Assembly (NCBI GenBank): GCA_003244145.1
Contig: QHBM01000149.1
Location: 1 to 42,318, forward strand
DNA length: 42,318 nucleotides
Direction: 5' to 3'
Source of the DNA: Chthoniobacterales bacterium
Lineage (GTDB): Bacteria; Verrucomicrobiota; Verrucomicrobiia; Chthoniobacterales; UBA10450
Made by a program: the position numbers and the translations under genes. The notes under the pieces were generated by a model. The model had not been told where the DNA came from and ran no database searches. It saw nothing but the letters and a program-made list of their open reading frames with translations. Positions 24,835-32,881 of this stretch are shown here, piece by piece. Positions within the stretch are counted from its first letter, which is position 1. Every line of letters begins with the position of its first letter.

Positions 24835-25091
24835 GAACGAAACTGATCGCGGCAATCCTGCTTCTGCTCTGCTCGCAGATGGGACAAGCGCTCGCCTGCG
24901 CCGTCTGCTACGGCGGGGAAGGTGCAAAATCGACCCAGCACATGGCGGCGGCGATCTGGGTCCTGATGGGGTTTGTCATGTCGATCGTGGGCGGAGTGGG
25001 AATGTTCAGTTTCCATCTCTGGCGGCATGCGCGCGCCCCGCTCGAGCCGCATCAGCAATTGACCGACGAGGATTTGGATAAGTATGAGTAG
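24831..25091 (+). CDS. Small exported CxxC membrane protein of the cox operon
   Basis: The 86-residue protein has a signal peptide (about 1-22), then CAVCYGGEG (C23, C26 by count), one transmembrane helix (about 40-62) and a hydrophilic tail. The same layout, CAVC at the mature N terminus plus one helix, occurs in small proteins of other oxidase operons. A role in copper delivery or assembly is attractive but is inference. The start is set by the ATGA overlap with the previous gene. It overlaps coxB by 8 nt. Confidence 0.75.
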   Translation: MRTKLIAAILLLLCSQMGQALACAVCYGGEGAKSTQHMAAAIWVLMGFVMSIVGGVGMFSFHLWRHARAPLEPHQQLTDEDLDKYE

Positions 25092-26007
25092 GCTCGCTCT
25101 CTTCAACGAATGGATCGGCCTGCCGCCCAACGCGTCCGAGCACGGCTATCAGATCGATCACATCATCGAGTTCAGTCATTGGTTCATGGGCGCGCTCTTC
25201 ATCGGGTGGTCGGTCTTTCTGATCTACGTCCTCTTTCGTTTTCACAAGAGCCGGAACCCCGTGGCCGATCACGAGGGCGTGAAGAGTGGCATCTCCACCC
25301 ACCTGGAATTTGCCGTCGTCCTCATCGATGCGGTCCTGCTGATTGGTTTCGCAATTCCGCTTTGGGCGAAACGGGTCAATCAATTTCCGGAGGGCAAGGA
25401 CGCGATAATTGTTCACGCGGTCGGGCAGCAGTTTAACTGGAATTTCCATTTGCCGGGACCCGACGGTCAGTTCGGCCGGCGCGATGTCGGCCTCGTTTCC
25501 AATTCGAATCCGCTCGGGCTCGACTCCGCCGATCCGGCCGCGAAAGACGACATCGTGGTGCTGGGAGAATTACATGTGCCGGTCGATCGTCCCGTCATCA
25601 TCGAGCTCTCTTCGAAGGACGTGATCCACAATTTTGCCCTGCCCCACATGCGCATCGCGCAGGACGCGATTCCCGGGCTCCTCATTCCGATGTGGTTCAA
25701 GCCGATCAAGACCGGCAGTTATGAAGTCGTCTGCGGCCAGCTTTGCGGTCTCGGTCATTACAGCATGAAGGGCATGCTCGTAGTCGATAATCCCGCGGAC
25801 TATCAGGCGTGGCTGAAAGAGCGGGTCGAACTTGCGGGAACGCAATCGGCGCCGCCGCCAACTGAGCGCCCTCCAGGTGAACCACCCGTCGGACCTACGC
25901 CCGGATCGGTCGCGCCTCCCGGCGCTCCCAAGACCGTGAACCCGAGTGGCGCCCCCGATGGCCAGGCGCCCCCGCCGGCTCCGAGTCCAGCAGGGACGCC
26001 GCATTGA
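25084..26007 (+). CDS. coxB: Cytochrome c oxidase subunit II (CoxB) with Pro-rich tail
   Basis: The 307-residue protein has two N-terminal transmembrane helices (about 28-50 and 75-97) and a periplasmic cupredoxin domain with the CuA site: the histidine in VIHNFALPHM, then CGQLCGLGHYSM. It accepts electrons from cytochrome c. There is no fused cytochrome c domain. From about residue 253 the C terminus is a Pro/Ala/Gly-rich tail. Its place after ctaD and ctaE rather than first differs from the common coxBAC order. It overlaps the CxxC gene by 8 nt. Confidence 0.95.
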   Translation: MSRLALFNEWIGLPPNASEHGYQIDHIIEFSHWFMGALFIGWSVFLIYVLFRFHKSRNPVADHEGVKSGISTHLEFAVVLIDAVLLIGFAIPLWAKRVNQFPEGKDAIIVHAVGQQFNWNFHLPGPDGQFGRRDVGLVSNSNPLGLDSADPAAKDDIVVLGELHVPVDRPVIIELSSKDVIHNFALPHMRIAQDAIPGLLIPMWFKPIKTGSYEVVCGQLCGLGHYSMKGMLVVDNPADYQAWLKERVELAGTQSAPPPTERPPGEPPVGPTPGSVAPPGAPKTVNPSGAPDGQAPPPAPSPAGTPH

Positions 26008-26010
26008 GTT

Positions 26011-26107
26011 GTAGCCGCGATCGGTGATCGCGGCGAAAGTGGGTTCGATGTCGTTTAACGAACCCGACCAGGCGCCTTCATCGGCCGAGATCACCGATCG
26101 CGGCTAC
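26011..26107 (+). repeat. REP palindrome and inverted copy spanning the ctaA start
   Basis: GTAGCCGCGATC leads into a perfect hairpin, GCCGCGATC (26014-26022), loop GGT, GATCGCGGC (26026-26034), 3 nt after the coxB stop. A 19-nt stretch of it (26011-26029) recurs as an exact inverted copy at 26089-26107, inside the ctaA coding region, where it encodes ITDRGY. The ctaA start codon (26048) lies between the two arms, so the arms could form a larger structure over the start. Confidence 0.75.
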
Positions 26108-27124
26108 AAATGGTTGCATCGCTTCGCTCTCTTCACGGCGATGGCGACGCTCTTTCTCATTTGCAGCGGGGGCATGGTCACAAGCAAAGGCGTTGGCCTG
26201 GCCGTTCCCGATTGGCCGACGACTTTCGGCTACAACATGTTTCTCTTTCCTGTCTCGAAATGGGTCGGCGGAATTTTTTTCGAACACGTCCATCGCCTCG
26301 TCGCTTCGACCGTGGGCTTTCTCACCATCGTCCTCGCGCTCTGGATTTGGCGTGCGGATGATCGCGCCTGGATGCGCAACCTCGGCTTTGCCGCACTCGG
26401 CGCCGTCATTGTGCAAGGCGTCCTGGGCGGACTGCGCGTCACCTTGTTGAAAGATGAGATCGGCGTATTTCACGCCTGCCTGGCCCAGGCGTTTTTGGGA
26501 ATGCTGGTCGTCATCACCCTGGCCACTTCGCAGTTATGGCCGCTCCTTCCTCTCGATGATCTGCGATCGGATGCATTGAAAAAATTGAGGCGCGTCGCGA
26601 TCTTCACGACCGCTCTCATTTACCTTCAACTCGCTCTGGGAGCGACGATGCGCCACGAACATCGCGATCTCGCCATCCTCGATTTCCCGGCCGCTTACGG
26701 GAAGATCATTCCCGATGTATCCGCTGCGAAGCTCGCCGAGATCAACGCGTGGCGCGACGCCCGCGCTTTGTCCGATGTCACGGCTTTCCACATCTGGCTG
26801 CAACTGGCGCATCGTTTTCTCTCGCTTGTCATCGGCGCCGGCGTGATCGCTTCGCTGTTCCTCGCCCGACGAATTTGTCTTGGCGCGCTCACGCGCTTCT
26901 CAGAGGTATGGTTTCTTTTCCTCGTCTGCCAAATCACTCTGGGTGCCTGGGTCATCTGGAGCAACAAAGCGGCAGACATCGCAACGGCGCACGTCGCGGT
27001 GGGCGCGAGCATGTTTGCCATCGGCGTAACGATCTCGGCGATTTGTCTGCGCATCTCGGACCGTCAACAATCGTCAGTCTCGCCCCGTCCACATCCGATC
27101 GCGGAAACGGTCCACGCCTCATGA
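26048..27124 (+). CDS. ctaA: Haem A synthase (CtaA/COX15 family)
   Basis: The 358-residue polytopic protein has eight helices and the four conserved haem histidines: FEHVHRLVAS, FHACLAQAFLG, HIWLQLAHRFLSLVIG and ATAHVAVGAS. It oxidises the haem O methyl group to make haem A for the aa3 oxidase. The ATG at 26048 is preferred, with AAAGTGGG upstream; an in-frame GTG at 26024 lies inside the REP hairpin. N-terminal residues ITDRGY are encoded by an inverted REP copy. It overlaps ctaB in ATGA. Confidence 0.93.
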   Translation: MSFNEPDQAPSSAEITDRGYKWLHRFALFTAMATLFLICSGGMVTSKGVGLAVPDWPTTFGYNMFLFPVSKWVGGIFFEHVHRLVASTVGFLTIVLALWIWRADDRAWMRNLGFAALGAVIVQGVLGGLRVTLLKDEIGVFHACLAQAFLGMLVVITLATSQLWPLLPLDDLRSDALKKLRRVAIFTTALIYLQLALGATMRHEHRDLAILDFPAAYGKIIPDVSAAKLAEINAWRDARALSDVTAFHIWLQLAHRFLSLVIGAGVIASLFLARRICLGALTRFSEVWFLFLVCQITLGAWVIWSNKAADIATAHVAVGASMFAIGVTISAICLRISDRQQSSVSPRPHPIAETVHAS

Positions 27125-28029
27125 AAGCCGCGGCCATCCCGACCGATTCCACGGTTCCGAACGAGACATCGCGCCGCCGCGTGCTGTCCGATTTCGTCGA
27201 GCTGATCAAAGCGCGATTAACTCTGCTCGTCTTGCTCACCACGGCGGTAGGATATTATCTGGCCGTCTCGGGGCCATTCCGGGCTGCCGGACTCTTCCAT
27301 TCCATCTTCGGCACCGCGCTTGCGGCCGCCGGCGCCGCCGCCCTCAATCAATGGTGGGAACGCCGCTTCGACGCGCTCATGCATCGCACCAAGACCCGGC
27401 CCATCCCCGCGGGCCGAATGCTCCCGCGCGACGCCATTATTCTAGGCACGCTCCTCTCTCTCGCCGGCATCGTTTACCTCACGTTGATGTGCAACGTCCT
27501 GAGCGCTGTGCTCGCCGCCGCCACCATCGTCATTTATATTTTCGCCTACACCCCGCTGAAACGCGTCAGCACTTTCAACACGCTGGTCGGCGCGATCCCC
27601 GGCGCGTTGCCGCCGATGATTGGCTGGGCCGCGGCTCGCGGACAGCTCGACCCCGGCGCTTGGAGTCTCTTCGCCATTCTCTTCTTCTGGCAATTGCCGC
27701 ACTTTTTCGCGATCGCGTGGATGTATCGCGAAGACTACGCGCGGGCTGGATTCCAAATGATATCGAAAGGCGACGACAGCGGCGCGCGCAGCGCGAGCCA
27801 GAGCGTCCTGTTTTGCATTCTGCTTTTGATTATCAGCGGCGTCCCGGCGTTCCTCCACGTCGTGAACTCGATCTATCTGGGCGTGGAGCTGATCCTCAAC
27901 GGAGCGTTCATTTTCGTCGCGATGCGATTCCTCCGCACGCAGCAGGCCGCCGACGCGCGGAAACTTTTCCTCACTTCGATCATCTACCTCCCGTTGCTCC
28001 TGGCGGCGCTGGTCTTGTGCAAAATATGA
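27121..28029 (+). CDS. ctaB: Protohaem IX farnesyltransferase (haem O synthase, CtaB)
   Basis: The 302-residue UbiA-family membrane protein has the prenyl-diphosphate motif NQWWERRFDALMHRTKTRPI and the second acidic loop after YREDYARAGF. It farnesylates haem B to haem O, the substrate of CtaA. ATG 27121 overlaps the ctaA stop; a longer upstream frame inside ctaA was rejected. It overlaps sco by 4 nt. Confidence 0.95.
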   Translation: MKAAAIPTDSTVPNETSRRRVLSDFVELIKARLTLLVLLTTAVGYYLAVSGPFRAAGLFHSIFGTALAAAGAAALNQWWERRFDALMHRTKTRPIPAGRMLPRDAIILGTLLSLAGIVYLTLMCNVLSAVLAAATIVIYIFAYTPLKRVSTFNTLVGAIPGALPPMIGWAAARGQLDPGAWSLFAILFFWQLPHFFAIAWMYREDYARAGFQMISKGDDSGARSASQSVLFCILLLIISGVPAFLHVVNSIYLGVELILNGAFIFVAMRFLRTQQAADARKLFLTSIIYLPLLLAALVLCKI

Positions 28030-28685
28030 AAACGGAAACAGCCACGGTCGCCGTCCGAACTCCGACGCCGAAAAGATCGGCGGCGTGGAAAGCTACGCTG
28101 ATTCTGATTCCGCTGGTGACGGCCGGAATGCTTTTCTGGCTTCGCCAAATTCAGGTCAACGCGCTGGCGAGCCGTCCGCTGCCTTCCCTCGGAAACGTCC
28201 CGAAATTTGAACTCATCAATCAGAACGCGCAGCCATTCGGCTCCCAACAATTGGCCGGCAAAATCTGGATCGCGGATTTTATTTTTACGACCTGTCCCGG
28301 TCCGTGTCCGATCATCAGCACGCGGATGAGTGAGTTGCAGCGGCCGCTCGAAAAGAGCGACGTCCATCTTGTTTCGGTGAGCGTCGATCCGGAAAAGGAC
28401 ACGCCCGAGGTCTTGCGCGCGTATGCGGACAAACTGCACGCGCGGCCGAACCGCTGGGATTTTCTGACCGGATCGCAGGCCGCCATCTATTCGCTTTCGC
28501 GCGATGGCTTCAAACTTGGCGTGTCGGATGGAAGCGAGGACGCAGGTGTGCCCATTCACAGCACGCGTTTCGTTTTGGTGGATCGTCGCGGCGCGATCCG
28601 CGGCTACTACGACGCGCTCGCGCCGGACGCTGTCACGAAGTTACTCGCCGACACGAACCATCTCCTGCGCGAGCAATCGAAGTAA
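28026..28685 (+). CDS. SCO1/SenC-family copper chaperone
   Basis: The 219-residue protein has an N-terminal membrane anchor (about residues 22-41) and a periplasmic thioredoxin-fold domain with the copper motif FTTCPGPCP (CxxxC) and the distal histidine in VPIHSTRFVLVD. SCO proteins deliver copper to, or reduce, the CuA site of subunit II, which fits its place at the end of the oxidase operon. ATG 28026 overlaps the ctaB stop (ATGA). It converges with rmlA, 9 bp away, with no obvious terminator between. Confidence 0.93.
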   Translation: MKTETATVAVRTPTPKRSAAWKATLILIPLVTAGMLFWLRQIQVNALASRPLPSLGNVPKFELINQNAQPFGSQQLAGKIWIADFIFTTCPGPCPIISTRMSELQRPLEKSDVHLVSVSVDPEKDTPEVLRAYADKLHARPNRWDFLTGSQAAIYSLSRDGFKLGVSDGSEDAGVPIHSTRFVLVDRRGAIRGYYDALAPDAVTKLLADTNHLLREQSK

Positions 28686-28694
28686 GAATCGGCG

Positions 28695-29594
28695 TCACGC
28701 GACCGGCTCCGGATGATAGGCCGTGGGCCCTTCGTCGCAGACCAGCTTCAGGTAATCGCGATACTCGCCTTTCGGCAGAGCACCGACGAGTCGTTCTAGC
28801 GCCGATTGATCGATGCAGCCCGTGCGAAAAGCCACCTCCTCCAGACAAGCGATCTTTAATCCCTGGCGATGCTCGATCGTCGCGATGTAATTGCCCGCTT
28901 CAAGCAAACTGGTTTGCGTGCCCGTATCGAGCCACGCCATGCCGCGGCTGAGCAACTTCACGTGCAACTCATTTTGTTTCAGATAAACCGAATTCAAGTC
29001 GGTGATTTCCAGTTCGCCGCGCGCGGACGGCTCTAGCGCGCGGCAATATTCCACGACGCGATTGTCGTAAACATAGAGCCCGGGAATGGCGAAGTGGCTC
29101 TTCGGTTGTTTTGGTTTTTCCTCGAGACTGATGGCGCGGCCATCCGGCCCGAACTCGACCACGCCGTACCGTTGCGGATCGCGCACCTGATAGCCGAAAA
29201 TGCACGCGCCCCGCTCGAGCGCGAGCGCTTCGCGATAGAAGTCGAGCTTTCCGTAAAAAATATTGTCGCCCAGGATAAGGGACGCGCCGGAGTCGCCCAG
29301 AAAATCCGCGCCGATCAAAAACGCCTGGGCGATCCCCTCCGGCTTTGCTTGCGCCGCGTACTCGATCTGAATTCCCAAACGCGACCCGTCGCCGAGATAA
29401 TCCTCGAGCATCGGCAGATCCTTCGTCGTGGAAATGATCAATACCTCCCGTAACCCGCCCAGCATCAGGGTAGCCAGCGGATAACAGATCATCGGCTTGT
29501 CGTAAACCGGCAGCAGTTGTTTGCAGACGATCTTGGTGAGCGGATAAAGCCGGGTGCCGGCGCCGCCCGCGAGGAGGATGGCTTTTTTGTTCAT
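28695..29594 (-). CDS. rmlA: Glucose-1-phosphate thymidylyltransferase (RmlA)
   Basis: The 299-residue protein has the nucleotidyltransferase signature GGAGTRLYPLTK near the N terminus, then LLPVYDKPMICYPL, LGDNIFYG and YGVVEFG, all RmlA/RfbA landmarks, at normal family length. It makes dTDP-glucose from dTTP and glucose-1-phosphate, the first step towards dTDP-rhamnose. The other rml genes are not in the window. It lies 12 bp downstream of a GT4 gene on the same strand, suggesting a surface-polysaccharide operon. Confidence 0.95.
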   Translation of the reverse strand: MNKKAILLAGGAGTRLYPLTKIVCKQLLPVYDKPMICYPLATLMLGGLREVLIISTTKDLPMLEDYLGDGSRLGIQIEYAAQAKPEGIAQAFLIGADFLGDSGASLILGDNIFYGKLDFYREALALERGACIFGYQVRDPQRYGVVEFGPDGRAISLEEKPKQPKSHFAIPGLYVYDNRVVEYCRALEPSARGELEITDLNSVYLKQNELHVKLLSRGMAWLDTGTQTSLLEAGNYIATIEHRQGLKIACLEEVAFRTGCIDQSALERLVGALPKGEYRDYLKLVCDEGPTAYHPEPVA

Positions 29595-29606
29595 GAGAAA
29601 ATGTGT

Positions 29607-31595
29607 CTAGGCGCTGGCGCTCCACGCCTTGAGTTGATCGGCCCATTCCTCCCAGAAACTGGCGGCGCGAGTCAAATCGATCCGGCTGATCGGTTTCAAC
29701 CAGCGCAGACTACGCACCCACACCTGATTGGAAGCGGCGCGATCGAAAACAAAAGGTCGTCCGATATGCTGGCTGAGTTTGCGGTCGGCAATTCTCCCAC
29801 CGACCGCGTGGCGAAGCGCGTTGGCGATGACCTCGCGGGAAAGCGAAGGCTTCGGTTCGATGGAGGCGCTTAAAGTCACGCCGAGGATTTTCTTCAGGAC
29901 CACGCCGCAAAGCAACGCACGCGAGCTGGTGGCGTGCACGTGCACAATATTTCGCTGGGCAAACATCTGCCGCAAGGTCAGGGCAAAGCGGGCTTGCCGC
30001 AAAAAAAGATCGACCGGCGCGCGATGGGATTCATTGGCGCGGTCGTCTTCCAGCGCCAGGACGACCTCGCGGTTCGATTGCCACTCGGCTTCGATAGCCA
30101 TCGCGTCCGGAAGAAATTCCAACTGCGTTGCCAGCTCCTTCATCGCCGACGTCAGGCTGCGCTGAGGCGAAAATTCGCAGACAAAAGCTGTGACTTCCGT
30201 GTCGCGTTGTCGGAGCTCGCGCAATTCCCTCTCAAGCGAAGGAAGAGAGTCGTCGGGCCAGCGGTCGATCAGATAAGCGATCCCTTGTCGTGGCTGGGAG
30301 GCGATCGCATTTGCAGGTGTCGTCACGCGCGCATGTTTTTGCAGGAGCTCGACCAGCGGCTGCACCGTCGTCTCCACTTGGAAATGTTCCTCGATCCTCT
30401 TCCGGCCGGCGGCGCCGTAGCGCGCTCGCAGTTCGCTGTTTCGGCAGAGCGATTCCAGCGCGTCCGCGAACAGAACGCTTTCACCGGCCGGGACGAGCAA
30501 TCCGGTTTCCTTGTCCACCACCGATTCCGGAATGCCGGCCAGAACGGTCGAGACCACCGGACGCGCCGACGCCATCGCCTCGAGAATCACGGTCGGAAAA
30601 ATATCGGTCACTCCGTTTTCTCCGGTCGTGGAAGCCAGCGCGAAAATATCGCAGCGCTCCAGTTCCTCGATCACGCGGTCCTGCGGCAGCGCCCCGGTGA
30701 GAGTGACGAGTGCTCCCAGCCGCAACTCGTCGATGTGGTGTTGCAAACCTTTCCGCAGCGGACCGTCGCCGATAATTTCGCACCGGAAATCTATGCTCCG
30801 TTGCCGGAGCTGCTCGCACGCCTCGATCAGATATTCGAAACCCTTGAATGAGACCAGCCGCCCTACGCTGACGATCCGGACGGGGCCGGGCTTCAGAGGA
30901 GTAACGCCGGTCGTGGAAAAATTGCCGAGGTCCATCCCGTTATAGACGCGATGAATCTTGTCGGCAGCGTTCGGGCATCGTTGCGACATCAAGACGCGGC
31001 TGTGTTCCGTTTCCACCGCGACAAACTCGGCGGCGGCGCAGATTTCCCGAAGGAGATCGTCATTGCCGAGATCAGCCATGAAATCCTGCCCGTGCGCCGT
31101 GATGGAGAACGGAATATTTGCCATCGCCCTTACGAAGAGCGCTGTGTGCGCCGCGCGGTTCGCGAAATGCACGTGAAAGTGATCGACCCGATGGCGCGTG
31201 AACAATTCGGCGAAATAGCTGGCGTTCCGCGCCCTGGTGGCCGCCTTCACGCCAGCCCCATATTTTTGTTCGTGCGCTTCGATCAGCGCCTGCGGCCATC
31301 GATTCTGCTGCCGGCACCTTTTTTCCCACAACTCAAGAATCGGCGGCGGCGGCGCGTAATGGACCGGCGCCTGCAACCGGCCGGCATGCGGGTGTCGAAT
31401 GCTGGTCAGCGGCGGATGAATCGACCCGATGGTGAGGTTGAACCCTTTCCGCTCCAGCGCGAGCATTTCCATGTCGCAAAAAGTCTGCGAGAGGACCGGG
31501 TAGCGGGAATAAAGGTAGGCGAGGCGCACGGGGACTTTCGCCGCATGATCAAGCCACGCTCCGGAAATAGCAACGCGCGATGGAGCGCAATCCAC
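29607..31595 (-). CDS. Large GT4 glycosyltransferase with a second, partial GT-B-like domain
   Basis: Residues about 20-420 of the 662-residue protein form a GT4 enzyme: LAYLYSRYPVLSQTF, DHFHVHFANRAAH, ITAHGQDF, the donor-side VSVGRLVSFKGFEYLI and GENGVTDIFPTVILEAMA (the E-x7-E region). A further ~235 residues follow. They echo the first N-terminal domain: IAYLIDRWPDDSLPSLERELREL and NIVHVHATSSRALL resemble the opening strand and HFHVHF segments, so this is probably a degenerate duplicate. The start GTG at 31595 abuts the Dabb stop. No ribosome site is clear; a later start before VPVRLAYLY is possible. Acceptor unknown. Confidence 0.85.
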   Translation of the reverse strand: MDCAPSRVAISGAWLDHAAKVPVRLAYLYSRYPVLSQTFCDMEMLALERKGFNLTIGSIHPPLTSIRHPHAGRLQAPVHYAPPPPILELWEKRCRQQNRWPQALIEAHEQKYGAGVKAATRARNASYFAELFTRHRVDHFHVHFANRAAHTALFVRAMANIPFSITAHGQDFMADLGNDDLLREICAAAEFVAVETEHSRVLMSQRCPNAADKIHRVYNGMDLGNFSTTGVTPLKPGPVRIVSVGRLVSFKGFEYLIEACEQLRQRSIDFRCEIIGDGPLRKGLQHHIDELRLGALVTLTGALPQDRVIEELERCDIFALASTTGENGVTDIFPTVILEAMASARPVVSTVLAGIPESVVDKETGLLVPAGESVLFADALESLCRNSELRARYGAAGRKRIEEHFQVETTVQPLVELLQKHARVTTPANAIASQPRQGIAYLIDRWPDDSLPSLERELRELRQRDTEVTAFVCEFSPQRSLTSAMKELATQLEFLPDAMAIEAEWQSNREVVLALEDDRANESHRAPVDLFLRQARFALTLRQMFAQRNIVHVHATSSRALLCGVVLKKILGVTLSASIEPKPSLSREVIANALRHAVGGRIADRKLSQHIGRPFVFDRAASNQVWVRSLRWLKPISRIDLTRAASFWEEWADQLKAWSASA

Positions 31596-31913
31596 CTACG
31601 AAAACTGGACGTCTTTGCCGGGATCCATCTCGAAGTCGAGCGAGAGCGAATCGGCCGTGTTCGGCTTGATCACTTCCTCCATGAATTTCACCTGGATCGG
31701 GTCCTCGCGGAACATTTCGTATTTGTCCATCGACTCGAAATCGATCGCGATAAAAAATGGCCAGGGCAATTCCGGATCGATCCGTTTGCCGCACTTGATG
31801 CTCAGCACTTCCGGGATCTTGAGCAGTTGCATGCGGGTGTTCATCATCATCTCCTCGATGCGAGCGGGAGTCACCTCGGGGTTGAGTTTGAACAGGACGA
31901 TGTGATGGACCAT
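31596..31913 (-). CDS. Dabb (stress-responsive A/B barrel) domain protein
   Basis: The 105-residue protein fits the Dabb dimeric ferredoxin-fold family: it opens with MVHHIVLFKLNPEVT and has the usual IDFESMDKYEMFREDP stretch. Members range from plant stress proteins to small cyclases and degradative enzymes, so the function cannot be set. It is upstream of and directly adjacent to the GT4 gene on the same strand. Confidence 0.85.
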   Translation of the reverse strand: MVHHIVLFKLNPEVTPARIEEMMMNTRMQLLKIPEVLSIKCGKRIDPELPWPFFIAIDFESMDKYEMFREDPIQVKFMEEVIKPNTADSLSLDFEMDPGKDVQFS

Positions 31914-31978
31914 GGGGGTTTAGTGTTTAGGGAGAAACGGCTGGCAGGCAAGCGGGAACATCGGATCAGAGGTCAGAA

Positions 31979-32350
31979 TCATCGCTTCCAGTCGAGCGCG
32001 CCTTTCTTGAGCGCGTAAACGTATCCCACCATCAGAATCGTGACGAAGCTCAGCATGCTCCAGAGGACCAGTTTGCTTTCCACGATCATCTCTTTGTAAA
32101 CGACCGCCCACGGATACATGAAGACAATCTCCAGATCGAAGAGGATGAAGAGCATCGCGACCAGATAAAATTTCACGCTGAAACGCGGCTGCGCCTCGCC
32201 TTGCGGGACCATGCCGCATTCATACGCGGTATCTTTGACCCGGGTGCGCCGTCCCGCTTTTCCGAGGAGCACGCTGACGAGTAAGGCCGAGACTGCGAAA
32301 CCGATAGCCACTCCGAATTGGAGAAGCAGAGGAATGTAATCGCGAAGCAT
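31979..32350 (-). CDS. nuoA: NADH-quinone oxidoreductase subunit A (lone nuoA)
   Basis: The 123-residue, three-helix protein has the NuoA landmarks YECGMVPQGEAQPRFSVKFYLVAMLFILFDLEI (abridged here to YECGM, RFSVKFYLVAMLF and FDLEIVFMYPW). It is a membrane subunit of complex I near the quinone site. AAGGGA lies 6 bases before ATG 32350. It normally heads nuoABCD..., but here the downstream gene on the strand is Dabb and no other nuo gene is present. Confidence 0.93.
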   Translation of the reverse strand: MLRDYIPLLLQFGVAIGFAVSALLVSVLLGKAGRRTRVKDTAYECGMVPQGEAQPRFSVKFYLVAMLFILFDLEIVFMYPWAVVYKEMIVESKLVLWSMLSFVTILMVGYVYALKKGALDWKR

Positions 32351-32394
32351 ACTGATCCCTTGGGAACCGCAGCTGGATCCGGCCGGAACGCCGG

Positions 32395-32766
32395 TTACTT
32401 CGCGGCGGCGGCTGCGGCCCGCGCGATGGCGGCGGTGCGAGCGCTCGCGGCGGCTGCAGCCGCGGCGGGGATATGTCCATTCTGCGGAGCAATCGCCTGT
32501 GCCAGCGCGGCCGGAAGACCTTTGTATTTCTTCCCGGTCTTTCTCACCGCTCCACGAGCCACGAGATTCTGAAGTTTTTCGTAAGCGCGGAGACGCAACA
32601 TCTCTTCGCCGCCACTGGCCGCATTCCGGGCCCGGAGATTTTCGTGCACAACGTCGAAGAGCTGTTTGAATTCGAACGAAGCACGTCGGGAGAGCACCGC
32701 AACCAACTCCTCAGTCACCAAATCGGGAACTCGGCGAGAGAATGCATTTTTCTTAAGAATAGCCAT
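32395..32766 (-). CDS. Small basic protein with Ala-rich tail, function unknown
   Basis: The 123-residue product has a basic, helical body (LVTEELVAVLSRR, FKQLFDVVHENL, LRAYEKLQNLVARGAV) followed by VRKTGKKYKG, which looks like the wing of a winged-helix domain, and a tail of about 25 residues that is nearly all Ala with a few Arg and Lys. This resembles linker-histone-like architecture, but I recognise no family with confidence. ATG 32766 is chosen; it follows ATGATATCAT, a 10-bp palindrome, with a TATGAT that could be a -10 box. It is 44 bp upstream of nuoA. Confidence 0.6.
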   Translation of the reverse strand: MAILKKNAFSRRVPDLVTEELVAVLSRRASFEFKQLFDVVHENLRARNAASGGEEMLRLRAYEKLQNLVARGAVRKTGKKYKGLPAALAQAIAPQNGHIPAAAAAAASARTAAIARAAAAAAK

Positions 32767-32881
32767 AAGGACGGAAATGATATCATATTTTGTCCGTAGC
32801 GCAGTAGTTTTCTCCCGAAGGAGGTTAGCGGTTTGTCTTGAGGGCTTTGCGCCGGGGCGGGCCGGCGATCTCAACCCTCCT

